Notes under the pieces: generated by a model
The model's input: the letters and a program-made list of their open reading frames with translations, nothing else
What the model was told of the DNA's origin: nothing
Database searches by the model: none
In this document: in pieces, positions 34,401 to 45,554 of the stretch
Layout: each line of letters starts with the position of its first letter
Numbering within the stretch: position 1 is the stretch's first letter
Assembly (NCBI RefSeq): GCF_036320965.1
Contig: NC_092230.1
Coordinates: 46,394,094-46,458,093 of the forward strand
DNA from: Panulirus ornatus
Taxonomy: Eukaryota; Arthropoda; Malacostraca; Decapoda; Palinuridae
Direction: 5' to 3'
Length of the DNA: 64,000 bases
Made by a program: the position numbers and the translations under genes

Positions 34401-34605
34401 CTTCCAGCAATCTTGATTCTCTGCTAGAGGAAGCAAATTCAACTGTTCAAAACATCTGCAATGCTTCAATTTCTTCAACTTGTCTGCAAATGAATATAAC
34501 ACAGCCAACCAATGTACCAGAGGTTTCAGGGTATAGTCCAACCAAGAATATGGATTTTGATATGGGATATCTGAAAAGTGAATCCCACCTTCCTCTTGAG
34601 GGTAT
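34401..34605 (-). CDS. Coding-like exon of unknown gene
   Basis: Between a good acceptor ('catatccttttacag') and a possible donor (GTATTA) one frame of 68 codons reads YPQEEGGIHFSDIPYQNPYS, then WLDYTLKPLVHWLAVLYSF, ADKLKKLKHCRCFEQLNLL and ends NQDCWK. It continues open for 15 more codons to TAG at 34356. Composition (aromatics, balanced charges, no low complexity) is protein-like, and it resembles no LINE part that I know. It enters with phase 2 and leaves with phase 0, so it cannot be inserted into the zinc-finger transcript between exons that are both phase 0. It could be an exon of a nested gene, a retrogene piece, or a chance frame. Confidence 0.4.
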
Positions 34606-34839
34606 CTGTAAAAGGATATGAACAAAACCACACTACGATGAAAGATATTCTATAACTAGTGAGCAGTAAATTAAAGAAATCAAAGATTTGTGAGATGCTA
34701 ATGACTACATAAAAAACTATGCTGCAAATCATAAACTGAACAGCAGTACACTAAATCACCTAAATTTTTGTTTTAGACAAAATTAGTTTCCTAGCTCTTC
34801 TCTTCCTCTCCTTAAATTTTCTTATATCTTCCTTCTACT

Positions 34840-36960
34840 GCAATTTCTTGTTTTCCAAAACTGTACTCTAAATCACACACTTCTCTTGCTCCCAAAACCT
34901 ATGCACTTGCATTTATTACATATTTCATGAATTCCCATAAAACTCCCAATCATCTTATTCACCTCAATTTTTCCTTTCTTACCAGCTTCTCTGCACAGCC
35001 TTATCTACAGTCCATGCCTCGTGACCATATAATATTATTGGGAGTACTATTCCTTCAAACATAACCATTTTTGCCCTCTCAAATAATGTTCTTTATACCC
35101 TCACTTTCTTCAATGTTCCCAGAATCTTCATCCCCTCCTCCACTCACTTCCACTTCCAAGGTTCCATTTGCAGCCATGTCCACTCCCATATATCTAAAAC
35201 ACTTCACTTCCTCCATTCTATTTTACATCTCAATTAACTTGTCCCTCAACCCTACTGAACCTAATGTCCTTGCTTTATTTACATTTACTGTCAACTTTCT
35301 CCTTTCACACACTCCAAATTCAGTCACCAACTTCTGCAGCCACCAATGCTGTATCATTAGCAAAAAACAACTGACTCACTTCCCAGGCCCTATCATCCCC
35401 CACACACTGCATACTCACTCCTCTCTCCAAGACTTGCATTTACCTCCCCCACCACTCCAACCATTAACAAACTGAACAACCATGGAGATATCATACACCC
35501 CCAACACAGACTAACCTTCACTTGGAATCATTCAGTCTCCTCTCTTCCTACTCGTATACGAGCTTTACCCTTGATATAAAAAAAAAAACTTCATGCTTCT
35601 GACAACTTTCTTGCCACACCATAGATTCTTAAGATCTTCCACAAAGCAAGCACATCTATCAACCCTATCATAAGCCTTCTCCAGACCCATAAATGCCACT
35701 TACAAATCCATCTGTGTTTCTTTGCATTACACACACACACATTCTTCAAAGTAAACAAATTATCTACACTTCCTCTACCACTTCTCAAACCACACTGCTT
35801 CTCCCCAATCTGATGCTGTCTACATGCCTTCACCCTTTCAATCAATACCCTCCCATACAACTTACCAGGCATACTCAACAAACTTATACTTTTGTGGTTT
35901 GAACACTCACCTTCATCCTCTTTGCCTTTAAACAATGGCATTACATATGCATTCTGCCAATCCTCAGGCACCTCACCATGATCCATATGTACAATGAAAA
36001 TCTTTATCAACCAATCAACAACACAGTCATTCCCTTTCTTAATACATTCACCTGCAATACCATCCACTCCAGCTGCCTCACCACACTTCATCTTACACAA
36101 AGCTTTCACCACCTCTTCTCTTTTCACCAAACCACTCTCCATTACTCTCTCACTTCGCATACCACCCTGAGTAAAACTTCCTTCTGCTGCCCTGTCATCA
36201 AATACATTTAGGAGTCCTTCAAAATGCTCACTTTGTTGTTACCTGTTATTTCTTTCCTTTTTGCCGCTTTCACTGATGTTTCCATTTGTTCTCTTATCTT
36301 TCACACATTATTTATCTCCTTCCAAAGCATATTCTTATTCTCCCAAAAGTTTACCAATACTCACTCAACCCAACTCGCATTTGCCTCTTTTTCAACTCCT
36401 GCACCTTCCTCTTGCCCTCCTGTGGCTTCTTCTTATACATTCCCTGATAATTTGCACTCCTTCCTTGTAAGTACCACCCACTAGCAACTTTACTTCTTCA
36501 TCCCACCACTCATCACCCTTTCTAATCTGCCCACCTCTCATCTTTCATGTGCCACAAGCATCTCTTGCACATACCAACACTGCTTTCCTAAATTCCTCCT
36601 ATTCCTTACCCACTCCCCTTTTCATTTACTCTCACCTTTTGTCATTCTAAACTCCATCTCTTCTGGTATTTCTTCACACAGGTCTCCTTTCCAAGCTCAC
36701 TTACTCTCACCACTCTCTTCTCCCCAACACTGTTTCCTCTTTTTCAAAAACCCCTACTAATCTTTACCCTTGCCTTCACAAGACAGTGATCAGACAGCCC
36801 ACCTTCTCCTCTCAGCACATTTACATCCAAAAGTCTCTCTTTTACACACCTATCAATTAATATGTAATCTAATAATGCCCGTTGATCATCTCTGCTACTC
36901 AAATATTTATACATATTTGGTATTTCATGACAGTTCATGTGCTCAGTAGTTATTTTGAAA
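34840..36960 (-). mobile_element. Long but broken RTE LINE copy
   Basis: Minus strand, from the endonuclease C-terminus (DQRALLDYILIDRCVKERLL and DVNVLRGEGGLSDHCLV, ~36890-36770) through the linker and reverse transcriptase (KMKCGEAAGVDGIAGECIKK, NHKSISLLSMPGKLYGRVL, KQCGLRSGRGSVDNLFTLKN) to the C-terminal region near 35000. Several frameshifts and stops. The motif equivalent to LEKAYDRV reads WRRLMIGL after a frameshift. The 3' UTR is missing. In the intron between 38254 and 29062, sense to the gene. Confidence 0.75.
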
Positions 36961-37058
36961 GAATGAATATGGAAAGAATAATGAAAACATATTCAATATA
37001 AAAGAAGAGCTGAACAAGTATAGGAAGAAAGGAAGCCCAAATGTACAGTGGAAATAGA

Positions 37059-37175
37059 GCAAGAGGTTGTAGGTGATCAACAGATGCACCAATGCAGATA
37101 AACACAAAGATATGGTGCAAGAGGTTGTAGGTGATCAACAGATGCACAAATGCAGATAAACACAAAGATATGGTG
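37059..37175 (+). repeat. 58-bp tandem duplication
   Basis: 'gcaagaggttgtaggtgatc' to 'acacaaagatatg' is present twice with one substitution (caccaatg / cacaaatg). Simple recent local duplication in an intron. Confidence 0.7.
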
Positions 37176-37179
37176 CAGT

Positions 37180-38253
37180 ATCAGCTTAGCCATGCCTTTC
37201 TGTTTCTTTATGGAACTAGACAAGTGGTATCCTTCCATTTCTTACACTTAGCAAAATTAAGACTGGTGCTTATAGTGATATGGAGCATTTTCTATTATCC
37301 TAAGATATTGAATAATGTAAGACCTGGGAAAATGCAGGTTAGACAGCCTAAAAATAAGTAAAAATCTTGTACAGAAATCAACAGAACTTATGGAAATCTA
37401 TAACTTCCCCTTTCTGCCAAGATCTACCTTAAATTTCAAAGACATAGTTGAAATATACCAAATAAATACACAACTGAGCATCACACTAACATGCAAAAAA
37501 TTTACACAAACAGATGACACACCAGGCAAATAATATTGTTCCTTTTCACCCTTATTATGAGCAATACCTCCTCACAATCTCCAGTTGAAGGTCACATTAA
37601 TGTTGATATACAAATATTACAAATCTCAGTTGCTAGGGGGGGAAGCTGGGCATGGTTTTTACAGGTTTTGTTGATTTCTACAGGTGTTTCACTTTTATTT
37701 TAAATTAACACTTCACATTCCTTCCTACTGTCATTCATGTATCATTGGTCAACAAAAATACTCTAAATCATGGAGCACTGTCTAAATCACCTCTACTAAA
37801 TGTAAGGAATGTAATGATCTCAGTTTTGTCTAGTTCCATAAACAGAGTAGCAAAGATAAACTGATATCTTACTGAAGATGCATACAATTAATGATGTTTG
37901 GAGAGTCTGCAAAGCCTACTGCACTTTACACCTAAAACAAGGTGCAGACAAAAAGATGGACAATTTAAAACTTTTTTCATAATGCTAAGCAATTGTAAAC
38001 TCATCCTATTCCATCAACTACATTCCCATTCACATACAGTACCCCAAGAGCATGCAACCAAGAATATGATATTAAACTTAATCATGCAGACCTAAGATTC
38101 CCATATTCATAGCCAAAGGGTGGCAAAGGGTATAATTCCCTAAGTAAGCCTTGCTATCTCACTTCTGCAAACCATTACCAAAATTTCTAATCCCTGTCAA
38201 TCAGTGGTGTTGTTTCTTACTATTCTAAACTTTATACTTTTTAAATAATTTAC
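37180..38253 (-). other. Intron sequence, nothing recognised
   Basis: AT-rich, no repeat family or exon recognised before the donor at 38253. Confidence 0.45.
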
Positions 38254-38741
38254 CTCCTGAAGTTCATTCACCATGAAGGTCATAGGGTTGGGTGTGGAAA
38301 CTGCTGGGTTACTGCTAAGGCTCAGACTCTGGCCCCTCTGTAAGTCAGCCAATCCTTGGGCTGCCTGCAGATCTGCTGGGTCACGGCCACTATGTGCAAC
38401 TTCAATAGGCTCTGGACATTCTAGGTGTGGAGTTTGACTGAGAGAACCAGATGGAGGCTCAACGTAAACAGGGGCAGTGGCTCTTGATACTGCAGAAGCA
38501 TTTTCATCCTCATGTGGTGCAATCTCTTCAGAGGATGACATTAAAGAATTTGATCCTATTTGATCATCCGTATGGGAATCTAGCTGACAGTGACCTAGTT
38601 TTTGGTGAAGCATAACTTGGTTTGGCAGTTGTGTGTTGTGACCATCACTACCTCTTGATGTCTCCTGGTTTATTGCAGAGGCAGACAGCAGAGCTGCAGC
38701 TGATGCTTCAGCTTCTCGAGCAGCCTGAGCTGCCCTCTCCA
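38254..38741 (-). CDS. Zinc-finger gene exon (Ala/Ser/Gln-rich linker)
   Basis: Starts after a T-rich acceptor ('tttttcacag') with two bases that complete a Val codon (or Met if the microexon at 40391 is used), then ERAAQAAREAEASAAALL, a probable short helix. About 145 residues rich in Ser, Gln, Glu and Pro follow, with no recognisable domain. It ends NELQE at donor GTAAAT in phase 0, matching the phase-0 entry of the finger 1-2 exon. The frame stays open for 20 codons past the donor, so the boundary rests on the donor and on phase. Confidence 0.8.
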
Positions 38742-40390
38742 CTGTGAAAAAAAATAATCAGCACATCATATCAAACAATGAAAACCAGCAATGATATCTA
38801 TATCCTTTTCACTAATAAATACTCTTTTAAATCATCAAAAAAGCATGACCATATGCATTATTGGTAAAGCAATCTGAAATAGCTCAGGATCATTTTTTGA
38901 TGATATTACTTACACCTCCAAAGACTGATAATTTTCCCTTCTTAACATCAAGGAAAAGTCTACTTTGACACAGGAAGCTGTTTTTTGCCTCACTATACAC
39001 ACTTTTTAAACATGCACTCCACTGTAGCTCCATTCAAACCAAGCTGGGAAGCTATGCTCCTTAACAAGCAAGGGAACCAAATGAAAGGGTTGGAATCAAC
39101 TCAGAATGGCACAGGCATATTGCATTTGTCATAGTCAACTGGTATTCCACAGGGCTCTTAGTGCTTACTCATGTGGAATCTACATGACAGTCAGCTGAAA
39201 GAAACAGTGGTTGGAAGGGAAGATTTCTCAGTTCCATGAGGGAACAGAGACGAAAAAATAGTTATGATGTAATAAAAGTCAATCTTTAGTTAACAGGGTG
39301 GTCACACCAAGAAATGTCCAAAGAGTACCATAAAAGAAATCATTATGTTCAAAGCCTCTAAAATGCATATGCATGAGTAACATTCAAACCTTATTCCTGC
39401 TTGCCTGCCATGTCAAAATCATATTTTGATGGACAAATTATGAAAGTGCCTCACTTTGTGAAGGACGACTCAATAGTCGATGGGGCTGGAGTAAGGCTCC
39501 TTGGGAGTGGCCAGACCGTATAATACGTACACTTAACAAATTTTCCTGTATGCACACACTGCATGACCAGAAGATGAATCATCACCACTGTCCTCTATAC
39601 ATAACAGCCATAAGAGGCAAATCAATACAACTAATCAGAACTGTATTACTTGCCAAAATCCATGGAATCATACAAGAGAAAATGAAAAGACTGAAAGGTC
39701 CATGCAGAAAAATAATGTATAAGTATCAGGAGTTTTCCTTAACCATAAAATCAGTTTCTCAAATACCAGAAGTGACATGAAGTGAAAACAATATGTTATT
39801 TTGAAGTCTCTTAGAACATGAAATCAATATGTTCCTTTAAAAGTCTTTCAGAAGGTGAAAACAATATGTTACTATGAAAGTCTTTTAGAATGTGAAAACA
39901 ATACATAACTCTGAAAGTATTTACAACTTGAAAACAATATGTTACTTTGAAAGTCTTTTAGAATGGAAAAAAATATGTTGCTTTGAAAGTCTTCTAGAAC
40001 ATGAAAACTGTGTTGCTTTGAAAGTCTTTCAGTACTGGATCAGATGCTCATATCATCCACAGATATCTGTATATTAAATAATAAAAACCCCACAAGAAAA
40101 GTCTCTCAAACAATACTTTGTAATGAAACATCTAATTTCTTACAATCATGATCTTTTTTTCCTGATGCAGCCACTTAACTGATATCAGTGATACAAAACT
40201 ATGCCTATGTAGTGAACATCGGTATAAAATATCAATGTACACACTGAATCTTAAAGAAATGTATAGGCATGGTAATGCAGTCCTTTATGACAAACTGAAA
40301 TTTACATTTCTTGACCAATTTCATACCAAAATGACTTGTGGTCTATCAACATATCATGATAAATGAGTACTGCTCCTGGTTGTAACTTAC
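38742..40390 (-). other. Intron with a ~40-bp minisatellite
   Basis: Nothing coding. The only structure is the repeat at 39780-40032. Confidence 0.5.
39780..40032 (+). repeat. ~40-bp imperfect tandem repeat, about six to seven units
   Basis: Units read approximately 'gaaaacaatatgttactttg' + 'aaagtcttttagaatgt', with substitutions and small indels between units. No coding role; short plus-strand frames across it simply repeat a peptide. Confidence 0.75.
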
Positions 40391-40405
40391 TCGTGGGAGT
40401 CAGTT
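40391..40405 (-). CDS. Candidate 15-nt microexon of the zinc-finger gene
   Basis: On the minus strand the 15 bases AACTGACTCCCACGA sit between a strong acceptor (gctctttatttgcag) and a strong donor (GTAAGT). Inclusion between 47072 and 38741 keeps the frame: G|AA CTG ACT CCC ACG A|TG changes ...QR-V-ER... to ...QR-ELTPTM-ER.... Skipping also keeps the frame. The tight pairing of two good splice signals around a multiple of three, at the right phase and on the right strand, is unlikely by chance in 8 kb of intron, but only RNA data can confirm it. Confidence 0.6.
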
Positions 40406-41089
40406 CTGCAAATAAAGAGCAAAACAAAAATAAAAAACATAAATGTTCAAAGACATTTCATTCAAAAGTTATGGTGACATTCTGCAATAGATTGAGTCAA
40501 ACTTGCTCTTTGAAGCTTCTTTTTAATTCATAACTAAAGGTTCCTGACAACTTCCTAATGGAAGTCTTGCTACAAAAAGATAATACTTCTCAAATGATCT
40601 GTTTTTCACTGTCATGAACATTCCAAAGTATGTCACTGGGTAAACAGACTTTTAGCCTACATATCTATTTCTCATTATCACTAGGGATAGGGGAGAAAGA
40701 ATACTGTTCATGCATTCCCAGTGTGTCACAGAAGGCAACAAAACTAAAAGGGGAGGGAGCATTAGGCTGGAAATCCAATGTTAATACACTTTCCAAAAGA
40801 TGGAACAGGGTAAAAAGCCGAGCAAGGATATTTTCCTCTCAGGCTCAGTCATCCGTTCATCATGCTACTCGCTCACGCAAGAAATGACAAATGTATGAAA
40901 AAAATCTATTTCAATCTTTGTTAGAGAAAAATATGCTTTGTTCAGTTACTTCTTTTCTTATATTTCCTTTCCAACAATTAGCATGTTAAACCTGGTTTAG
41001 TAAGGATGCTTCAAACTTGATCCATAAAGGATAAGTCAAAGGGAAATGGTGTCAAGGATGTAGTGCAGATGCATTTGACCTGATCCTAT

Positions 41090-43148
41090 AAGGTGAGGTC
41101 AAAGCCCTGTGGTGTCAAAGATGCAGTGAAACTGTGTTTGAGCTGATGCTTACAAGTGAGATTAAAGGACAGATATCCCTGAAAGATTTTGTGGAGCCAT
41201 GTCTAGCTGCCCTTGACATATCTAAGGCTTCTGACAGGGTGTGACATTGGGGTCTCATCTCTAAGCTCCCCTCTTTAGGCTCTCTCCATCACTTTGCTCC
41301 TTCATATCTAGCTTCCTCTCCAGCCAATCTATCACTGTAGTTCTTGATAGATCAGTCTCCCCCCTTTACTACATCGACAGCGGTGTTCCTCAGGGAACTG
41401 TCCATTTCCCTACACTCTTTATCTTTTTTTTAATGACTTCCTTCCCTCCACAAATAATCCAATGCACTCATATGCTGATGACTCAACACTGCATTCATTC
41501 ACATCCTTCAATTCTGCTCCCTCTTCTCTCACTCAATCTGCATCTTGTCTTAACACAGCTTCCTCGATAAACTCAGACTTGGACAGGATATCTCAGTGGG
41601 GTACAAAAATCTTGTAGTTTAATGCCTCCAAGACCTAGTTTCTACCCATCTCTCTCGAAAACTCCTTACAACTCTCATCTTTCCTTTGACGCTTCTGTAA
41701 TTCCACCTCTTGGCTCAATGAACATATCTGGTATTACTGTAACATCCACTCTTTCTATGAAACCCCAGATTATAGAAACAGCTAAGTCTGCCTCTAAGAA
41801 ACTGGGTGTTCTATTTAAATGTCGAACCTTCTTCTCTTCTGAACAGTTGCTCCGTTTATACGAAGGATTGATTCATCTTTGTATTGAGTACTGCTCTTAA
41901 ATTTGGGGTGGTTCTAGCTCATCCCACACATATTCCTGACTGCTGTAACCACTCTCCTAATGTTCTGGATCTGTTTAGCCCCTCTAATTCTTTGAGCTAT
42001 AGCTACAAAATCTCTCCCCCAATTGGTTCATTTAATTACACTTTCATAAATGTATCTATTTTAATGGCAACTCTCCCTTCAGCAACCCCTTCTAAACATA
42101 AATACTGGCATCTCAACAAAGCAGACTGGAATAACTTATAAAAAGTCTTTTCTGACTTTCCTTGGGTAAACTACTGTTTCTTATGTGGTGATGCTTCTAT
42201 CTCTGCCAAATGCATAGCAGAGGTTACTGCTGTGGGAATGGAAGCACATATCCCCTCTTCCTTCAAGTCAATCTCTTCTTCCAAACCATTTCCTCTGACT
42301 ACCATTTACCATTCAACAATGCCTGTAATCATTACAAATATGTTATCCATGAGGTATAGCATTCCTTTATTCATGGGAAGTGCGATACCCTCTCCCCTTT
42401 ATCCAATAATAGGTCTTTCTGGTCTTTAGCTAAGGGTATCAAAAATACCTTTTGTTGCTCTACCTTTCCTTCACTATTCTGTTCTGACAATACCATAGCA
42501 GTCTCTCCCATAGGCACAGTAACTCTTTTGGTTCTAATTTCTCCTCCAACTCTACAAGAATAACTAAGTCTGCCACTAAGAAAGTAAGTGTCCTGTTTAA
42601 ATGTCGAAACTTCTCTTCTGAACAGTTGCTCTGTTTATGCAAGGGAATGATTCTTCCTTGTATGGAGTACTGCTTTCACATTTCAGAGTCGTCGAAACCA
42701 GTGTGACTTATGAACTGTCCCAGGCTAACTTCCAAACATGACTCCCTTGCCCTATGCCACAATGTTGGTTCACTTTCCCTCTTCTGTTGGTAATACTGTG
42801 GTTATCATTTCCAAGACTTGGCTGCTTGTGTGCCCCCACCACTAGCTAGACCATGCAATACTTAGCATGCTGCTGCATCACATGATTACTGTGTGCCTTT
42901 GCAACTCAAAGGCGGGCCGTTCGATACCTACTTCTTTCCCTACATGCCAAAGCTTTGGAACTCTTTACCTTCTCATGTCTCTCCCAATACCTATGACCTG
43001 GCACACATCAAAAGACAGGTCCTTCATGTCCTCAAAAATTCATAAATACTTTCCCTTGTCTTTTCTTTTTCTGCTTCATAATTCTCTCTTTATTTCAATC
43101 AAGGGTGGACTTTTGTCCATGAGTGGTGCCTTCATCATTAAAAAAAAA
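41090..43148 (+). mobile_element. Jockey/CR1-like LINE, rearranged copy
   Basis: Plus strand. Reverse transcriptase: LDISKASDRV at ~41215, GVPQGTV at ~41385, NDFLPSTNN then YADDSTLHS at ~41430-41500 (intact YADD), and the thumb MNISGITVTSTLSMKPQI...KKLGVLFKCR at ~41715-41830. Next, out of order, comes the linker that should precede the reverse transcriptase (HKYWHLNKADWNNL at ~42100, EVTAVGMEAHIPSSF at ~42220). Then a second thumb fragment (42545-42690) and the 3' end, with CNSKAGRSIPTSF and a CLFVLEHR-type ending near 'gacttttgtccatgagtgg' plus an A-run at ~43141. Stops and shifts throughout. Confidence 0.7.
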
Positions 43149-44965
43149 CTTGGATGGCTCTAATGTTTCTTCACCCCATGCTGCTCCTCTTACTAATCCT
43201 ATGCATCTCCCTGTAATTTCTTTTTACACTGTCCAAAGAGCACTTCTTCACGTGGACACATGGAAGGCTTGTGGTCCTAATGGTATACATCCCCACATAC
43301 CTCCAAACTTGCACATATTCTTGCTCATCTATTCTGTATCTGTTTATAAAAACCATAACTTTTCCATTTTCTTGGAAGCATGCATTGGTACATCCCATCC
43401 GTAAGTAAGGTGACCATCCTAACCCCTTTAACTATCATACACTTGCTTTAACATCTACCATTTCCAAAGTCTTTGAATCCCTCCTCAACATCCATATCCT
43501 CAGACATCTTGAATCTCATAGTCTCCTCTCTGAGCACCAGCATGCCTTGCATAATGCAAGATCCACTGGTGATATTCTTTCCTATCTCACTAATCTATTA
43601 CTACCTATCTTTAAGATCTTACTAATGTCTAGTCATCATCCCTAAAAGATTTCGAGGAATCCTCTGTGGTTGCCCTTGATATATCTAAAGCTTTTGACAG
43701 GGTGTGGCATCAGGGTCTAATCACTAAGCTCCTCCCCTTTGGTTTCCCTCCCTCACTTTGCTCCCTCATACCTAGCTTCCTCTCTGGGTGATCCGTCTCC
43801 ATGGTTGTTGATGGTTCAGCCTCTCTCCATTTCTCCACTGACAGCAGTGTACCTTAAGGTTCTGTCTTCTCTCCCACACTTTTCCTTCATTCTATCTTTG
43901 AAACCAAATGCATTCATAAACTGATGACTCAACAATGCATTGCATTCCCCCAAATCCTTCAGTTCTACTTCTCTCACCCAATCTGCATCCCATCTCAACA
44001 AAGCTTTCTCAATGAACTCAGACTTCAAGAGAATATCTCAGTGGGTAGACGAAATCTGGTTAAGTTTAATGCCTCCTAAACCTAGTTTCTACCTTTCTCT
44101 CTATCAAAAATTCCTCAAAACTTTCCACTCTCCTTTAATAGTTCAATACTTCTGTCTCTTGAGTCAATGAATATACTTGGTATTCCTGTAACATTCACTC
44201 TTTCTTGGAAACCCTACTTTGTGGAAATAGCTCAGTGTGTCTCTAAGAAACAGGGAGTCCTATTTCCTATTTAGATGTCAAGATTTCTTTTCTTCTGAAC
44301 AGTTGCTCAGTTTATACAAAGGACTGATCCTGGGTGGTTCTAGCTCTCATCCTTTTTGACAGAACTGCATCAAAAGTGGTCCATCTTTTCAACTTTCCCA
44401 GGCTAACTTCAAAACTTGACCCAACTGCTCTATGACACAATGTTGATTCACTATCCCTCTTCTATGATATTAGTTTGGTTTTTGCTTCTAAAAGCTGGCT
44501 GCCTGAGTGCCCCCAATCACTAGCTGGATCATACAATACTCAGCAAGATGCTGCATCACATGATTACTGTATGACTGTTGACAACTCAAGTTTTGATAAC
44601 TTTCTTTCCCTACATCTTGAAGCCTTGCAACTCTCTACCCTCTCATGTCTTTCCTAATAACTATGACCACCTTGGAACTCTCTACCCTCTCATGTCTTTC
44701 CTAATAACTATGACCACCTTGGAACTCTCTACCCTCTCATGTCTTTCCTAATAACTATGACCACCTTGGAACTCTCTACCCTCTCATGCCTTCCCCAATA
44801 ACTATGATCTGGCGCTTTTTAAAGCAAAGGTTTTTCACTTCCTCAAGCATTCATAAATACTTTACCTTGTCTCTTCATTTTCCTTTTCATTAACCACTTA
44901 CATTTCAAGTAAGGCCTGGCCTTGATATGGACTTTTGTCTATGACTGGAGCCTCCTACATGAAAA
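43149..44965 (+). mobile_element. Jockey/CR1-like LINE, second copy in tandem
   Basis: Directly follows the first copy, same strand: NVSSPHAAPLTNPMHLPVIS at ~43155-43215, ALLHVDTWKACGPNGIHPH at ~43240-43300, LTSTISKVFESLLNIHILRHL around 43450-43510, ARSTGDILSYLTNL, VALDISKAFDRVWHQGLI at ~43670-43720, then degenerate thumb and 3' end 'ggacttttgtctatgactgg' with 'catgaaaaaaag'. Frames are broken; the YADD motif is reduced to an 'actgatgactc' remnant. Antisense to the zinc-finger gene, in the intron between 47072 and 38741. Confidence 0.7.
44623..44815 (+). repeat. 47-bp tandem repeat in the LINE 3' region
   Basis: Four successive copies of the segment containing 'ttggaactctctaccctctc' and 'cctaataactatgaccac'. 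The starts 'ccttgg' fall at 44670, 44717 and 44764. The neighbouring LINE copy at ~42950 has the segment once, so it was amplified here. Confidence 0.8.
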
Positions 44966-45414
44966 AAAGTGGATTACAAAATCCAAGCTCTGGAGCCTTC
45001 TAGAACACAGGTTACTGGCATTAATCTACAGTACTGATGCCAAACTAAATTAATTCAAGGGTCTTCTGCACATTGGGAACACAATCAACTAGTAAAAAAA
45101 CAATCCTGCAGACTGTGATCCAGCATGATCTGAATAGAATGCAAATGGGAGTACATGCTGAATCTAAATTAACAAATAAAAGTTGTAAATGAACAAGTGA
45201 CACCAACTTACAAAAAATGTATATATCTACAAGCTCATTTAATAAGCTATTAAGCTAAGTTTTCAAGACAAAATATTTGAATACTACATTGAAATGGCCT
45301 TGAGATGCAAAAACTGAAACTGCACTAAACAAGCAGTGATGGATTAATAACAGCTCAGGAATGTTATAATAAAACTGTCAATAACTGGTTCACGTGAGCT
45401 ATCTAGGTAAATCC

Positions 45415-45549
45415 TTTCCTTTCATACTATTTGCCATTTCCCGCATTAGCAAGGTAGCGTTAAGAACAGAGGACTGGGCCTTTGAGGGAATATCCTCACA
45501 TGGCCCCCTTCTCTGTTCCTTCTTTTGGGAAAAAAAAAAAAAAAAAAAA
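45415..45549 (+). repeat. SINE-like repeat, 3'-truncated copy
   Basis: 'ttgccatttcccgcattagc', 'aaggtagcgttaagaacaga', 'gaatatcctcacatggcccc', 'gttccttcttttgggaaaa' match the second copy at 11.46 kb almost base for base. It breaks off in an A-run (45531-45549) that abuts the 3' end of a minus-strand RTE copy. Confidence 0.7.
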
Positions 45550-45554
45550 TATCT

